Below are positions 16,173-25,100 of a stretch of 64,000 nucleotides of DNA, piece after piece. Numbering within the stretch: position 1 is the first letter of the stretch; each line of letters starts with the position of its first letter. The translations under genes were made by a program, and so were the position numbers. The DNA lies in assembly GCF_031453615.1 (NCBI RefSeq), contig NZ_JAVIZT010000001.1:2790001-2854000 (forward strand), read 5' to 3'. Below the pieces are notes generated by a model. It had not been told where the DNA came from, did not search any database, and was given only the letters and a program-made list of their open reading frames with translations. This DNA is from Microbacterium sp. SORGH_AS_0428 (GTDB taxonomy: Bacteria; Actinomycetota; Actinomycetes; Actinomycetales; Microbacteriaceae).

Positions 16173-16568
16173 CTAGCTGCGGTGCGGGACGACCCACGTA
16201 CGGAACTCATCCCAGGCGAGACTGCGACCGCCGGAGTGGTAACGGAAGAAGAACGCGTACTCTCCGGCGTCGTTCGTTCGGGCGTCGTCGCTGATCTGCC
16301 GCGGTAGTCCCGCCCACCACAGGGACTGCACGGTCGCTCGGGGCGGCCGCGACACCCCGTCGATCTCTATCACGGCGAACAGTCGCCCCGTACTGTCTTC
16401 GAAGGTCCAGGCGACGCGGCCCGCGACAGACGCGAGGTAGAGCTCCTCCACGGCGCGGACGATCACTTCGCCGAGCGTTGCGTCGTCCGGCATCGCCCAG
16501 GTCTCGGCATGGCTCTGGACATCGTCTCCCATCGCGACGGAGTCGCGGTCGACCTTGATCGTCAGCAC
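16173..16568 (-). CDS. Hypothetical protein
   Basis: 131 residues, soluble, no signal peptide. It has a mixed alpha/beta pattern with many aromatic residues near the C-terminus (EYAFFFRYHSGGRSLAWDEF). No family is recognised. It lies alone, convergent to the GntR gene (25 bp between the stops). The ATG at 16568 is the only reasonable start. The 200 bp upstream towards pabC contain several short hairpins. Confidence 0.6.
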   Translation of the reverse strand: MLTIKVDRDSVAMGDDVQSHAETWAMPDDATLGEVIVRAVEELYLASVAGRVAWTFEDSTGRLFAVIEIDGVSRPPRATVQSLWWAGLPRQISDDARTNDAGEYAFFFRYHSGGRSLAWDEFRTWVVPHRS

Positions 16569-16767
16569 GGGACCAGGCTAGTGATCCCGTCAGCCCTCTG
16601 AGACGGCAGGACTGCGACGAGAAAAAGTAAGTGCCAGGCCGCAGAAACGCCTCTCGGCGCAAGGCCGCTCGCAGCGGCAGAAGTTGGAGCCCGGGGTTAC
16701 TGCGGCCCGGCTGTTCCAGTGTAACGGAGCCTCGCAGCGAGGTATTCCGCCCGCGTAGGCTCGGGGA

Positions 16768-17652
16768 ATGGCCTGGCGATACGCACTCCTGCTCGCACCC
16801 GCCGCATCCGAGGACGCGCGCACCGACTACTCCGGCACGTTCACGCCGATCGATCCGTCGGCGCCGGCGCTGAGCGTGGGCGAGCTCAGCACACAGCGCG
16901 GCGACGGCATCTTCGAGTCGATCGGGGTCGTCGACGGCCATGCTCAAGAGGTGTCCGCCCACCTCGAGCGGCTCGCGCACTCGGCGCGGCTGTGCGATCT
17001 TCCCGTGCCGAACCTCGTGCAGTGGGAGCAGGCCGTCGCGGCGGCCGCATCCGAATGCCCGGCGGGGGAGTGCGTCATCAAGCTCATCCTGAGCCGGGGG
17101 GTCGAGCACGGCCCCACGCCGACGGCCTGGGTGACGGTCGCCGAGGCGCCAGACAACACCCGTGTGCGCCGTGACGGCATCCGGGTCGTCCTGCTCGACC
17201 GCGGATACGACAGCGGCGCCCCCGAGCGTGCACCGTGGCTCCTGCTCGGCGCGAAGACCCTGTCGTATGCGACCAACATGGCCGCGATTCGCGAGGCCCG
17301 CCGTCGCGATGCGGATGACGCGGTCTTCGTCACCAGCGACGGCGTGCTGCTCGAGGGCCCCACATCCTCTCTCGTGCTTCGTCAGGGGGACCGGTTCGTC
17401 ACTCCCGCGCCCGGCGCGGGCATCCTGCACGGCACGACGCAGCTCAGCCTGTTCGCGCACCTCGCCGAGCGCGGTTTCGAGACCGACTACGCCACGCTCG
17501 GCGTCGACGCGCTACGCGAAGCGGATGCGGCATGGCTCGTCTCCAGCGTGCGCCTCGCCGCCGGCATCACATCCGTCGACGGCGCGCCGCTGTCGTACGA
17601 CGCGGCCTTCACCGCCGAGCTCAACGCCTACCTGTTGTCGCCGCGCGACTGA
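16768..17652 (+). CDS. pabC: Aminodeoxychorismate lyase-like class IV aminotransferase
   Basis: 294 residues of the fold-type IV PLP family. K163 in LLLGAKTLSYATNM is the expected PLP lysine; the N-terminal QRGDGIFES and the C-terminal DGVLLEGPTSSLVL plus APGAGILHGTTQ loops complete the active site. In folate synthesis PabC releases pyruvate from 4-amino-4-deoxychorismate to give p-aminobenzoate. Branched-chain or D-amino-acid transaminases share the fold, so PabC is a best guess. The -10-like TAGGCT lies exactly 6 bp before the ATG with no ribosome site, indicating a leaderless mRNA. Confidence 0.8.
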   Translation: MAWRYALLLAPAASEDARTDYSGTFTPIDPSAPALSVGELSTQRGDGIFESIGVVDGHAQEVSAHLERLAHSARLCDLPVPNLVQWEQAVAAAASECPAGECVIKLILSRGVEHGPTPTAWVTVAEAPDNTRVRRDGIRVVLLDRGYDSGAPERAPWLLLGAKTLSYATNMAAIREARRRDADDAVFVTSDGVLLEGPTSSLVLRQGDRFVTPAPGAGILHGTTQLSLFAHLAERGFETDYATLGVDALREADAAWLVSSVRLAAGITSVDGAPLSYDAAFTAELNAYLLSPRD

Positions 17653-17699
17653 CCCGCATCCATCCGCTCGGCCGCTGCACGGCTTCGTCGGTGCGGAGG

Positions 17700-17760
17700 T
17701 GCCACACTTCTGTGCACCCGCGACAGTGATCAACTGTGGCGGATGCGGAGAAGTGGTGCA
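17700..17760. repeat. Imperfect palindrome between convergent pabC and pstB
   Basis: About 27 bases per arm pair with a few mismatches around the centre near 17728-17732. The best blocks are CACTTCT (17705-17711) with AGAAGTG and ACAGT with ACTGT. It could serve as the pabC terminator, but the pairing is imperfect and the arms are long. It may instead be an extragenic repeat. Confidence 0.45.
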
Positions 17761-17836
17761 TCTGCGCACATGCGACGCAACTCGGGCAGAGGCACCGGGG
17801 CACAGGCGCGGGCAGGAGAACGGGGCCCCACGCGGA

Positions 17837-17868
17837 AGGGGCGGTCACGCCGAAGCGCGACCGCCCCT
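17837..17868. terminator. Terminator of the pst operon
   Basis: A perfect 10-bp stem AGGGGCGGTC/GACCGCCCCT, with a further CGC/GCG pairing inside the loop, starting 16 bp after the pstB stop on the minus strand. Confidence 0.8.
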
Positions 17869-17884
17869 CACGGGTGCCGTCGGA

Positions 17885-18664
17885 TCAACCGAAGCGGCCG
17901 GAGACGTAGTCCTCGGTGGCCTGCACGCTCGGCGTCGTGAAGATCGTGGAGGTGTCGTCGTACTCGATGAGCTTTCCGGGCTTGCCGGTGCCGGCGATGT
18001 TGAAGAACGCGGTCTTGTCGCTCACGCGCGACGCCTGCTGCATGTTGTGCGTCACGATCACGATCGTGTACTCGCTCTTGAGCTCGTCGATCAGCTCCTC
18101 GATCGCGTAGGTCGAGATCGGGTCGAGGGCCGAGCAGGGCTCGTCCATCAGCAGCACGTCGGGGGAGACGGCGATCGCACGCGCGATGCACAGACGCTGC
18201 TGCTGACCGCCGGAGAGGCCGGAGCCCGGCTTGTCGAGGCGGTCCTTGACCTCGTTCCAGAGGTTGGCGCCCTGCAGCGACTTCTCGACGAGCGCATCCG
18301 CGTCCGACTTCGAGATGCGCTTGTTGTTCAGCTTCACGCCGGCCAGCACGTTCTCGCGGATCGACATCGTGGGGAACGGGTTGGGGCGCTGGAAGACCAT
18401 GCCGATCTGGCGACGCACCAGCACGGGGTCGACGCCCTGGCCGTAGAGGTTCTCGCCGTCCAGCAGCACCTCACCCTCGACGCGCGCGCCGGGGATCACC
18501 TCGTGCATGCGGTTGAGGGTGCGAAGGAACGTGGACTTGCCGCATCCGGACGGGCCGATGAAGGCCGTGACGCTGCGCGGCTGGATGTGGAGGCCGACGC
18601 CCTCGACGGCGAGGAAGTCGCCGTAGTAGACGTTGAGGTCGTTGACTTCGATGCTCTTTGACAC
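17885..18664 (-). CDS. pstB: Phosphate ABC transporter ATP-binding protein PstB
   Basis: 259 residues, the usual PstB length. Walker A is GPSGCGKST (residues ~38-46), followed by the PstB-typical [20 protein letters not shown], a Q-loop in [10 protein letters not shown], the signature [14 protein letters not shown], Walker [14 protein letters not shown] and the switch histidine in [16 protein letters not shown]. It energises high-affinity phosphate uptake through PstC-PstA. It is the last gene of pstSCAB, 24 bp after pstA. Confidence 0.97.
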   Translation of the reverse strand: MSKSIEVNDLNVYYGDFLAVEGVGLHIQPRSVTAFIGPSGCGKSTFLRTLNRMHEVIPGARVEGEVLLDGENLYGQGVDPVLVRRQIGMVFQRPNPFPTMSIRENVLAGVKLNNKRISKSDADALVEKSLQGANLWNEVKDRLDKPGSGLSGGQQQRLCIARAIAVSPDVLLMDEPCSALDPISTYAIEELIDELKSEYTIVIVTHNMQQASRVSDKTAFFNIAGTGKPGKLIEYDDTSTIFTTPSVQATEDYVSGRFG

Positions 18665-18688
18665 GAAGGGGTTCTTTCTCTCGGGAGA

Positions 18689-19780
18689 TCAGCGGCCGGT
18701 CTTCGGCGCGAAGACCTTCGCGACGATCCGGGCGACGAGGTTGAGGAGCATGACGATGAGGATCAGGGTGAGGGCGGCCGCCCAGGCCCGATCCCAGTAC
18801 GCCTCGGGCGGGATGCCCTGGTTCGCGTACTGCGTGTAGACGAAGACCGGCAGTGTCTGCATGCGGCCGTCGAAGAGGTTGTAGTTGAGCGAGTCGGTGA
18901 AGCCGGCCGTGATCAGCAGCGGCGCGGTCTCACCGATGACGCGGGAGATCGAGAGCATGACACCCGTGGTGATGCCCGCGATCGCGGTCGGCAGCACGAC
19001 CTTCACGATGGTCAGCCACTTCGGCACACCGAGGGCGTACGACGCCTCGCGCAGCTCGTTGGGCACGAGTCGCAGCATCTCCTCGCTGGAGCGCACGACG
19101 ACGGGGATCATCAGCACGGCGAGCGCCACAGCGCCCATGATGCCCATGCGGATACCGGGCCCGAAGAACAGTGCGAACAGCGCGTAGGCGAACAGACCCG
19201 CCACGATCGAGGGGATGCCGGTCATGACGTCCACGAGGAAGGTGATCGCCTGGGCGAGTCTGCCGCGGCCGTACTCGACGAGATAGATCGAGGTCAGTAG
19301 CCCGATCGGGATGGAGATGATCGCCGCGGCGAGCGTGATCAGCACCGTTCCCCAGATGGCGTGCACGATGCCGCCGCCCTCGCCGACGACGTTGCGCATC
19401 GAGGAGGAGAAGAACGTCGCGTCGAAGCGGGCGACACCGTTGGCGATGACGGTCCAGGCCACCGACACGAGCGGCACCATCGCGATGAGGAAGGCGCTGG
19501 TGACGATGCCGGTGACGAGACGGTCGACGGCCTTGCGGCTGCCCTCGACGATCGTGGAGATGACCGTGATGAGCGCGAGGTAGACGAGCGCCGCCGAGAC
19601 GAGCCAGCCCGCGACGTTCACCCCTTCGCCGGTCGCGGTGCCGAGGATGGCGAAGACGGCGAACATCGCGGCGAGCGATGCGCCCAGCAGCACCCAGGGG
19701 AACCAACCGGCCAGGCGGCCGGCGCGCAGCTGTGCGCCGGATGCGGTACGCGCGGGTGCAGCGGATTCGGTGATCGTCAT
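18689..19780 (-). CDS. pstA: Phosphate ABC transporter permease PstA
   Basis: 363 residues, with a BPD_transp_1 permease domain in the C-terminal two thirds (ISIPIGLLTSIYLVEYG, the EAA-type loop ELREASYALGVPKWLTI, and the ISRVIGETAPLLITAGF segment typical of PstA). Two extra membrane helices near the N-terminus (LAAMFAVFAILGTA, LVYLALITVISTIV) are common in actinobacterial PstA. Together with PstC it forms the phosphate channel. There is one base between the pstC stop and this start codon. Confidence 0.96.
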   Translation of the reverse strand: MTITESAAPARTASGAQLRAGRLAGWFPWVLLGASLAAMFAVFAILGTATGEGVNVAGWLVSAALVYLALITVISTIVEGSRKAVDRLVTGIVTSAFLIAMVPLVSVAWTVIANGVARFDATFFSSSMRNVVGEGGGIVHAIWGTVLITLAAAIISIPIGLLTSIYLVEYGRGRLAQAITFLVDVMTGIPSIVAGLFAYALFALFFGPGIRMGIMGAVALAVLMIPVVVRSSEEMLRLVPNELREASYALGVPKWLTIVKVVLPTAIAGITTGVMLSISRVIGETAPLLITAGFTDSLNYNLFDGRMQTLPVFVYTQYANQGIPPEAYWDRAWAAALTLILIVMLLNLVARIVAKVFAPKTGR

Positions 19781-19781
19781 G

Positions 19782-20729
19782 TCAGTTCGCCCCCGAGAAT
19801 TCCTTGCGGCGGCTGACGATCCAGCGCGCGATGGCGTTGACCACGAAGGTCACGATGAACAGGATGAGGCCGGTCGCGATGAGCACGTTGATGTTCGTGC
19901 CGTAGGCCTCGGGGAAGGTCAGCGCGATGTTCGCGGCGATCGTCGAGGGGTTCTGAGAGGTGAACAGCTGCCACGTGACGGCGCCCGTGGTCGAGAGCAC
20001 CATGGCGACCGCCATGGTCTCGCCGAGAGCACGGCCGAGGCCCAGCATCGCGCCGGACACGATCCCGGAGCGGCCGAAGGGCAGCACGGCCATCCGGATC
20101 ATCTCCCAGCGGGTCGCGCCGAGGGCGAGAGCGGCTTCCTCGTGCAGCTTCGGCGTCTGCAGGAACACTTCGCGGCAGATCGCGGTGATGATCGGGACCA
20201 CCATGACGGCGAGCACGATGCCGGCGGTGAAGATCGTGCGCCCCGTGGCCGAGACATCACCGGAGAAGAGCGGGAACCACCCGGCGTTCTCGTTCAGCCA
20301 CGAGTAGACCGGCTGCACGGCGGGGGCGAGCACGAGGATGCCCCAGAGGCCGAAGACGACGGAAGGCACCGCGGCCAGCAGGTCGACGATGTAGCCGAGA
20401 CCCTGCGCGAGACGGCGCGGTGCGTAGTGGGTGATGAAGAGGGCGACGCCCAGCGACAGCGGAACGGCCATCAGCAGGGCGAGGAAGGCGGCCCAGACCG
20501 TGCCGAACAGCAGCGGCGCGACATACGCCCAGAAGTTGGAGGAGAGGAGGGACGCCTGGGAGGAGTCTGCTCCGAGAGCCGGGATCGACTGGATGATGAG
20601 GAAGATCGCCACGGCGGCGAGCGTCACCAGGATCATGCTGCCGGCGGCCAGAGCGGAGCCCGAGAACCAGATGTCTCCGGGGCGCCGTTTGGCAGCGGGG
20701 CGGGTGGGTCCCGCGGCTGTGGCTGTCAT
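19782..20729 (-). CDS. pstC: Phosphate ABC transporter permease PstC
   Basis: 315 residues with six predicted membrane helices. The permease motifs are VPLSLGVALFITHYAPRR, the cytoplasmic EAA loop LHEEAALALGATRWEMIRM, and GRALGETMAVAMVLS, which is diagnostic of PstC. It pairs with PstA in the membrane. A strong hairpin lies between pstS and this gene and probably lowers permease relative to PstS expression. Confidence 0.96.
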   Translation of the reverse strand: MTATAAGPTRPAAKRRPGDIWFSGSALAAGSMILVTLAAVAIFLIIQSIPALGADSSQASLLSSNFWAYVAPLLFGTVWAAFLALLMAVPLSLGVALFITHYAPRRLAQGLGYIVDLLAAVPSVVFGLWGILVLAPAVQPVYSWLNENAGWFPLFSGDVSATGRTIFTAGIVLAVMVVPIITAICREVFLQTPKLHEEAALALGATRWEMIRMAVLPFGRSGIVSGAMLGLGRALGETMAVAMVLSTTGAVTWQLFTSQNPSTIAANIALTFPEAYGTNINVLIATGLILFIVTFVVNAIARWIVSRRKEFSGAN

Positions 20730-20765
20730 CTATCGCTTTCTCGTCGTGTTCGGGTCAGGACGGGC

Positions 20766-20799
20766 CAGAGCGGCCCCGGGAGAACCCGGGGCCGCTCTG
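20766..20799. terminator. Intra-operon hairpin between pstS and pstC
   Basis: A perfect 15-bp stem, CAGAGCGGCCCCGGG/CCCGGGGCCGCTCTG, around AGAA, 7 bp after the pstS stop. As in many binding-protein operons it probably works as a leaky terminator and 3' mRNA stabiliser, giving excess PstS. Confidence 0.8.
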
Positions 20800-20805
20800 T
20801 GCGTG

Positions 20806-21918
20806 TCAGGAGATGGCGTCGATGGCCTTCTGAGCGCGCTCGCGCAGCGTGTCGGAGATGGGCGCGCTGCCGGCGTTCTTGGCAGCGGCCTGCTGGCCCT
20901 CCTCGCTGATCGCCGTCGTGAAGAAGCCCTGGACGAGCTTCGCCGCAGCGGCGTCGGTGTACTTCTCGCAACCGATCAGGTAGCTGATGAGAACGACGGG
21001 GTAGGCGCCGGCCTCGGTCGTGGTGCGGTCGATCGTGATGGCGAGGTCGTTGTCGCCGCGGCCGTCCTCGAACGGCGACGCGTCGACGGCCGTGGCCGCA
21101 CCCTCGGCGGAGTGCGTGACGAAGTCATCGCCCACCTTGACGGCGACCGACGAGATGCCCGCGGCCTGCGACGAGTCGGCGTAGCCGATCGTGCCGTTGC
21201 CGCCCTTGACGGCGTTGACGACGCCCGAGGTGCCCTGAGCGGCCTCGCCGCCAGAGATCGGCCACTCCTCGACGGAGCCGTAGGTCCAGCCCGCGGCGTC
21301 GGTCTTGGAGAGGTAGTCGGTGAAGTTGCCGGTCGTGCCCGACTTGTCGGAGCGGTGCACGGGCGTGATCGCCAGGTCGGGCAGCTTCGCGTCCTTGTTG
21401 GTCGCGGCGATGGCCGGGTCGTTCCAGTTGGTGATCGTGCCGGCGAAGATGCCCGCGATCGTGGCGGGGTCGAGGTTGAGCTCCTTGACGCCCTCGACGT
21501 TGAAGATGATCGCGATCGGCGACACGTAGGCCGGGATCTCGACGAGGCCCGAGTCGGGTGCGCAGACGCTGAACGGGCCGGCGGTGATCTCGTCCTTCTT
21601 GAAGGCGCGGTCGGAGCCGGCGAACTGCACGGCGCCCGACTGGAACGACTCGCGGCCGGTACCCGAACCCTGCGGGTCGTAGTTGACGGTCAGATCGGCG
21701 TTGGCCGTCTGCAGCAGCTGCGTCCAGGACTGGATGGCGACCTGCTGCGACGTGGCGCCGGAGCCGTTCAGGGTGCCGGAGAGACCGGTGGGCAGCGACG
21801 ACTCGGAGCCGGCGGAGGTCTCGTTGCCTGCGGGCGCCTCGTTCGCGGCGCAGCCGGCGAGCGCGAGTGCCGCGATGGCGGCGATGGCGCCCACCTGGGC
21901 GATGCGGGTGATCTTCAC
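20806..21918 (-). CDS. pstS: Phosphate-binding lipoprotein PstS
   Basis: 370 residues. I start at the GTG at 21918, which has GAAGGA at proper spacing, rather than the GTG five codons upstream at 21933. The signal peptide ends in the lipobox ALAGC (cysteine about residue 23), so the protein is membrane-tethered outside. The phosphate-binding loops are visible: LNGSGATSQQ, GSGTGRESFQSGAVQFAGSD and HRSDKSGTTGNFTDYL. It delivers phosphate to PstC-PstA. PHO-box-like repeats lie 93-110 bp upstream. Confidence 0.96.
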   Translation of the reverse strand: MKITRIAQVGAIAAIAALALAGCAANEAPAGNETSAGSESSLPTGLSGTLNGSGATSQQVAIQSWTQLLQTANADLTVNYDPQGSGTGRESFQSGAVQFAGSDRAFKKDEITAGPFSVCAPDSGLVEIPAYVSPIAIIFNVEGVKELNLDPATIAGIFAGTITNWNDPAIAATNKDAKLPDLAITPVHRSDKSGTTGNFTDYLSKTDAAGWTYGSVEEWPISGGEAAQGTSGVVNAVKGGNGTIGYADSSQAAGISSVAVKVGDDFVTHSAEGAATAVDASPFEDGRGDNDLAITIDRTTTEAGAYPVVLISYLIGCEKYTDAAAAKLVQGFFTTAISEEGQQAAAKNAGSAPISDTLRERAQKAIDAIS

Positions 21919-22010
21919 TGTGAAATCCTTCACGTGTCAGGGTTTACGGGCCCGGTGCAGGGCTCGCCGAAGACGCTAAGCAGGCGCGTTTACCAGCGTC
22001 CGCTGTGCGG

Positions 22011-22028
22011 GGTGAACGGAAGGTGAAC
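22011..22028 (-). promoter_or_regulatory. PHO-box-like direct repeats upstream of pstS
   Basis: On the minus strand, GTTCACC-TTCC-GTTCACC: two identical 7-bp units with an 11-bp period (plus strand GGTGAACGGAAGGTGAAC). This is the form of the PHO box bound by PhoP in Streptomyces, and related to RegX3 sites in mycobacteria (established knowledge). A RegX3 homologue is encoded at 38.7-39.4 kb. Binding itself is inferred. Confidence 0.75.
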
Positions 22029-22073
22029 GAAGCGAGGCGGATGCGGTCGTGCGAGCGCGTGGCGACACCATCC

Positions 22074-22095
22074 GTTCACCCGCGCTGCCTACTTT
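22074..22095 (+). promoter_or_regulatory. Putative leaderless promoter of the Pls-like gene with one PHO-box unit
   Basis: A single GTTCACC unit (22074-22080) in plus orientation lies next to the expected -35 region. It is followed by a -10-like TACTTT (22090-22095) placed 6 bp before the ATG at 22102. No ribosome site precedes that ATG, so transcript and coding sequence probably start together. This would put the synthetase under phosphate control. Confidence 0.5.
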
Positions 22096-22101
22096 CGGCG
22101 C

Positions 22102-25100
22102 ATGCTCTCCGACGCACAGGCCGTTCTGGACCGATCCGCCCAGGCCCCGGCGCCCCGCACCCTGGTGGACATCCTCCGCGAGAGCGCCGGGCGCCATCCT
22201 GAGGCGTCGGCGATCGACGACGGTTCGGGCGCCCTGAGCTACGCAGAGCTGCTGGCCCGCGTCGGGCGCACCGCTGCGCGCCTGATCGCCGCGGGTGTGC
22301 GCCCCGGCGATCGGGTCGGCGTGCGTATGCCCTCGGGATCGAAGGATCTGTACGTCGCGATCCTCGGGGTGCTGGTCGCGGGAGCTGCGTACGTGCCCGT
22401 GGATGCGGACGACCCGGACGAGCGTGCGCGCCTCGTGTTCGGTGAGGCGCGGGTGGCCGGTGTCATCGGTGGCGGCGGTGTGTACGTCGCGTCCGAGGGG
22501 TCGACGTCCGCTGTGGAGCTCAATGACGGGGACGCCCCGCATCCGTCGACGCGCGCGTTCGACGCGGTTCCCGTCGTGACGGCGGAGGACGACGCCTGGA
22601 TCATTTTCACCTCAGGATCGACGGGTGTGCCGAAGGGGGTGGCGGTGAGCCACCGGTCCGCCGCGGCCTTCGTGGATGCCGAGGCGCGCATGTTCCTTCA
22701 GGACGCACCGCTCGGTCCGGGCGACCGGGTGCTGGCGGGCCTGTCGGTCGCTTTCGACGCCTCCTGCGAGGAGATGTGGCTGGCATGGCGCCATGGCGCC
22801 TGTCTCGTGCCCGCTCCTCGCTCGCTCGTGCGCTCGGGGGAGGATCTCGCACCGTGGCTGATCCGTCAGGGGATCACCGCCGTCTCGACGGTGCCGACGC
22901 TGGCGGCGATGTGGCCGGCGGAGGCCATCGAGAATGTCCGGCTGCTCATCTTCGGCGGGGAGGCGTGCCCGCCCGAACTGGCTGCGCGCCTGCAGGCCGA
23001 AGGACGCGAGGTGTGGAACACGTACGGCCCGACCGAGGCGACCGTGGTGGCCTGCGGCTCTCTCATGGACGGCTCGGCTCCGGTGCGGATCGGACTGCCG
23101 CTGGACGGCTGGATGCTCGCCGTGGTGGATACCGATGGCGCGCGTGTGGGCGAGGGGGAGATCGGGGAGCTGATCATCGGCGGCGTCGGCCTGGCGCGCT
23201 ACCTCGATCCGCTGAAGGACGCGGAGAAGTACGCGCCCATGCCCTCCCTGGGGTGGGAGCGCGCCTACCGCTCGGGTGACCTCGTCCGCTTCGAGAGCGC
23301 GGGACTCGTGTTCCAGGGCCGGGCCGATGACCAGGTGAAGGTCGGGGGGCGGCGGATCGAACTGGGCGAGGTCGAGTCCGCGCTGCAGGAGCTCCCGGGG
23401 GTGCACACCGCGGCGGCGGCGGTGCGACACAGCGAGGCGGGCGTCTCCGTGCTGGTGGGTTATCTCGTTCTCGAGCCGGGTGCCGAGCTCGACCGTGCCG
23501 AGGCGAGAGCCCGTCTGGCCGAGAGCCTCCCGGCGGCGATCGTGCCGTTGCTCGCCGTCGTCGACGAGCTGCCTGTCCGGACGTCGGGAAAGGTCGACCG
23601 GGGCGGGTTGCCGTGGCCGCTGCCGGGCGTCGAGACGCCGCCGTCGGGGCTCGATCCCGCCGAAGCGTGGCTGGCGGAACAGTGGCATGCGGTGCTGGGA
23701 GTTGCGGTCCCCGGGCGGAAGGCGGACTTCTTCGACCTCGGCGGCGGCTCGCTGGCCGCTGCGCAGCTCGTGTCCCGCATCCGTGCACGCGTGCCGGAGT
23801 TCGCCGTCGCCGACATCTACGACATGCCCCGTCTGTCGGCGATGGCCAAGGCGCTCGGGCCGTTCCTGCCCGAAGAGGAGGGCGGCGAGTACCGGCGCCC
23901 CGAACCCACGCCGCGTGCGACGCAGTGGCTGCAGACGCTGGCGGGAGCGCCGCTGTTCATCCTGTCCGGCGTGCGATGGCTGCTCTACATCCTCACCGCG
24001 GGGAGCGTCCTCAGCCTCTTCCCCGGTTTCGGCGCCCTCCCGACCGCCCCGGTGTGGCTGCTCGTGATCGGGTGGCTGCTGTTCGCGACGCCGTTCGGGC
24101 GGATGGCGCTCGCGGCCGCATCCGCGCGTGCCCTGCTCGCGGGGCTTCGCCCGGGGGACTATCCGCGAGGCGGTGCGGTGCACCTGCGTGTGTGGCTGGC
24201 GGAGCAGATCGCCGACCAGGTGGATGCGGTCGGTCTCGCCGGCGCCCCCTGGATCACCTACTACGCCCGTGCGCTGGGGGCCCGGATCGGCCGAGATGTC
24301 GATCTGCACACGCTGCCTCCCGTCACCGGGATGCTCGAGGTGGGCGACGGAGCGTCGATCGAGCCCGAGGTGGATCTGCGCGGTTACTGGATCGATGGCG
24401 ACCTCCTGCGCGTGGGTGCCATCCGCATCGGCGCCGCGGCGACCATCGGCGCACGCAGCACCCTCGCTCCGGGCACGCGCATCGGCCAGCGCGCGGAGAT
24501 CGCCCCCGGTTCCGCCGTCTTCGGGCGGGTGCGTGCGGCGCAGACCTGGGCCGGGTCTCCCGCGGTCCGTGTGGGCGCGGTCGCGTCGGATTGGCCAGCC
24601 GGACGGCCGCCTACGCCGCACCGCTGGGTGTGGGCGTACGGCGCATCGGCACTGGCGCTCGCCCTGCTCCCGGTGTTCGCCATCCTCTGCGGTGCGGTCG
24701 TCCTGGCCCTCGGCGTGCAGGGGGCCCCGTCGTTGCCGGCCGCCTTCGGTGCGGCGATGTCATGGCTCGCGCCGGCCGTGCTCGTGTGCGGTCTCGTGCT
24801 GGCCGGCGTCGTCGTGGTCGCCGTGCGCCTGCTCTCGATCGGTCTCGCCGAGGGAACGTACCCCGTGCGCAGCCGGGTGGCGTGGCAGGCGTGGACGATC
24901 GAGCGCCTCCTGGATGCGTCGCGCATCATCCTCTTCCCGCTCTACTCGAGCTTGTTCACGCCCGTGTGGCTCCGCATGCTGGGGGCCCGCGTCGGGCGCG
25001 ACGTCGAGGCGTCGACGGTGCTCCTGCTGCCCCCGCTGGCCCGGATCGAGGACGGCGCCTTCCTCGCCGACGACACGATGGTCGCCTCCTACGAGCTGCA

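Noticed and set aside
16569..16767. Possible structured RNA upstream of pabC
   Set aside because: Short inverted repeats (for example GTTACTG with CAGTGTAAC, and CCTCGCAGCGAGG) are present, but I could not match them to SRP, 6S, RNase P or a riboswitch, and no extended consistent fold is visible.
19638..20909. 423-codon plus-strand frame opposite pstA and pstC
   Set aside because: Acidic/Gly-rich shadow of clearly identified permease genes.
22612..24621. Long minus-strand frame of 669 codons opposite the Pls-like gene
   Set aside because: Its translation is Arg/Gly/His-rich without domains, and the plus-strand protein explains every conserved motif. It is a high-GC antisense shadow, as are similar frames at 24760-26052 and 25725-27200.
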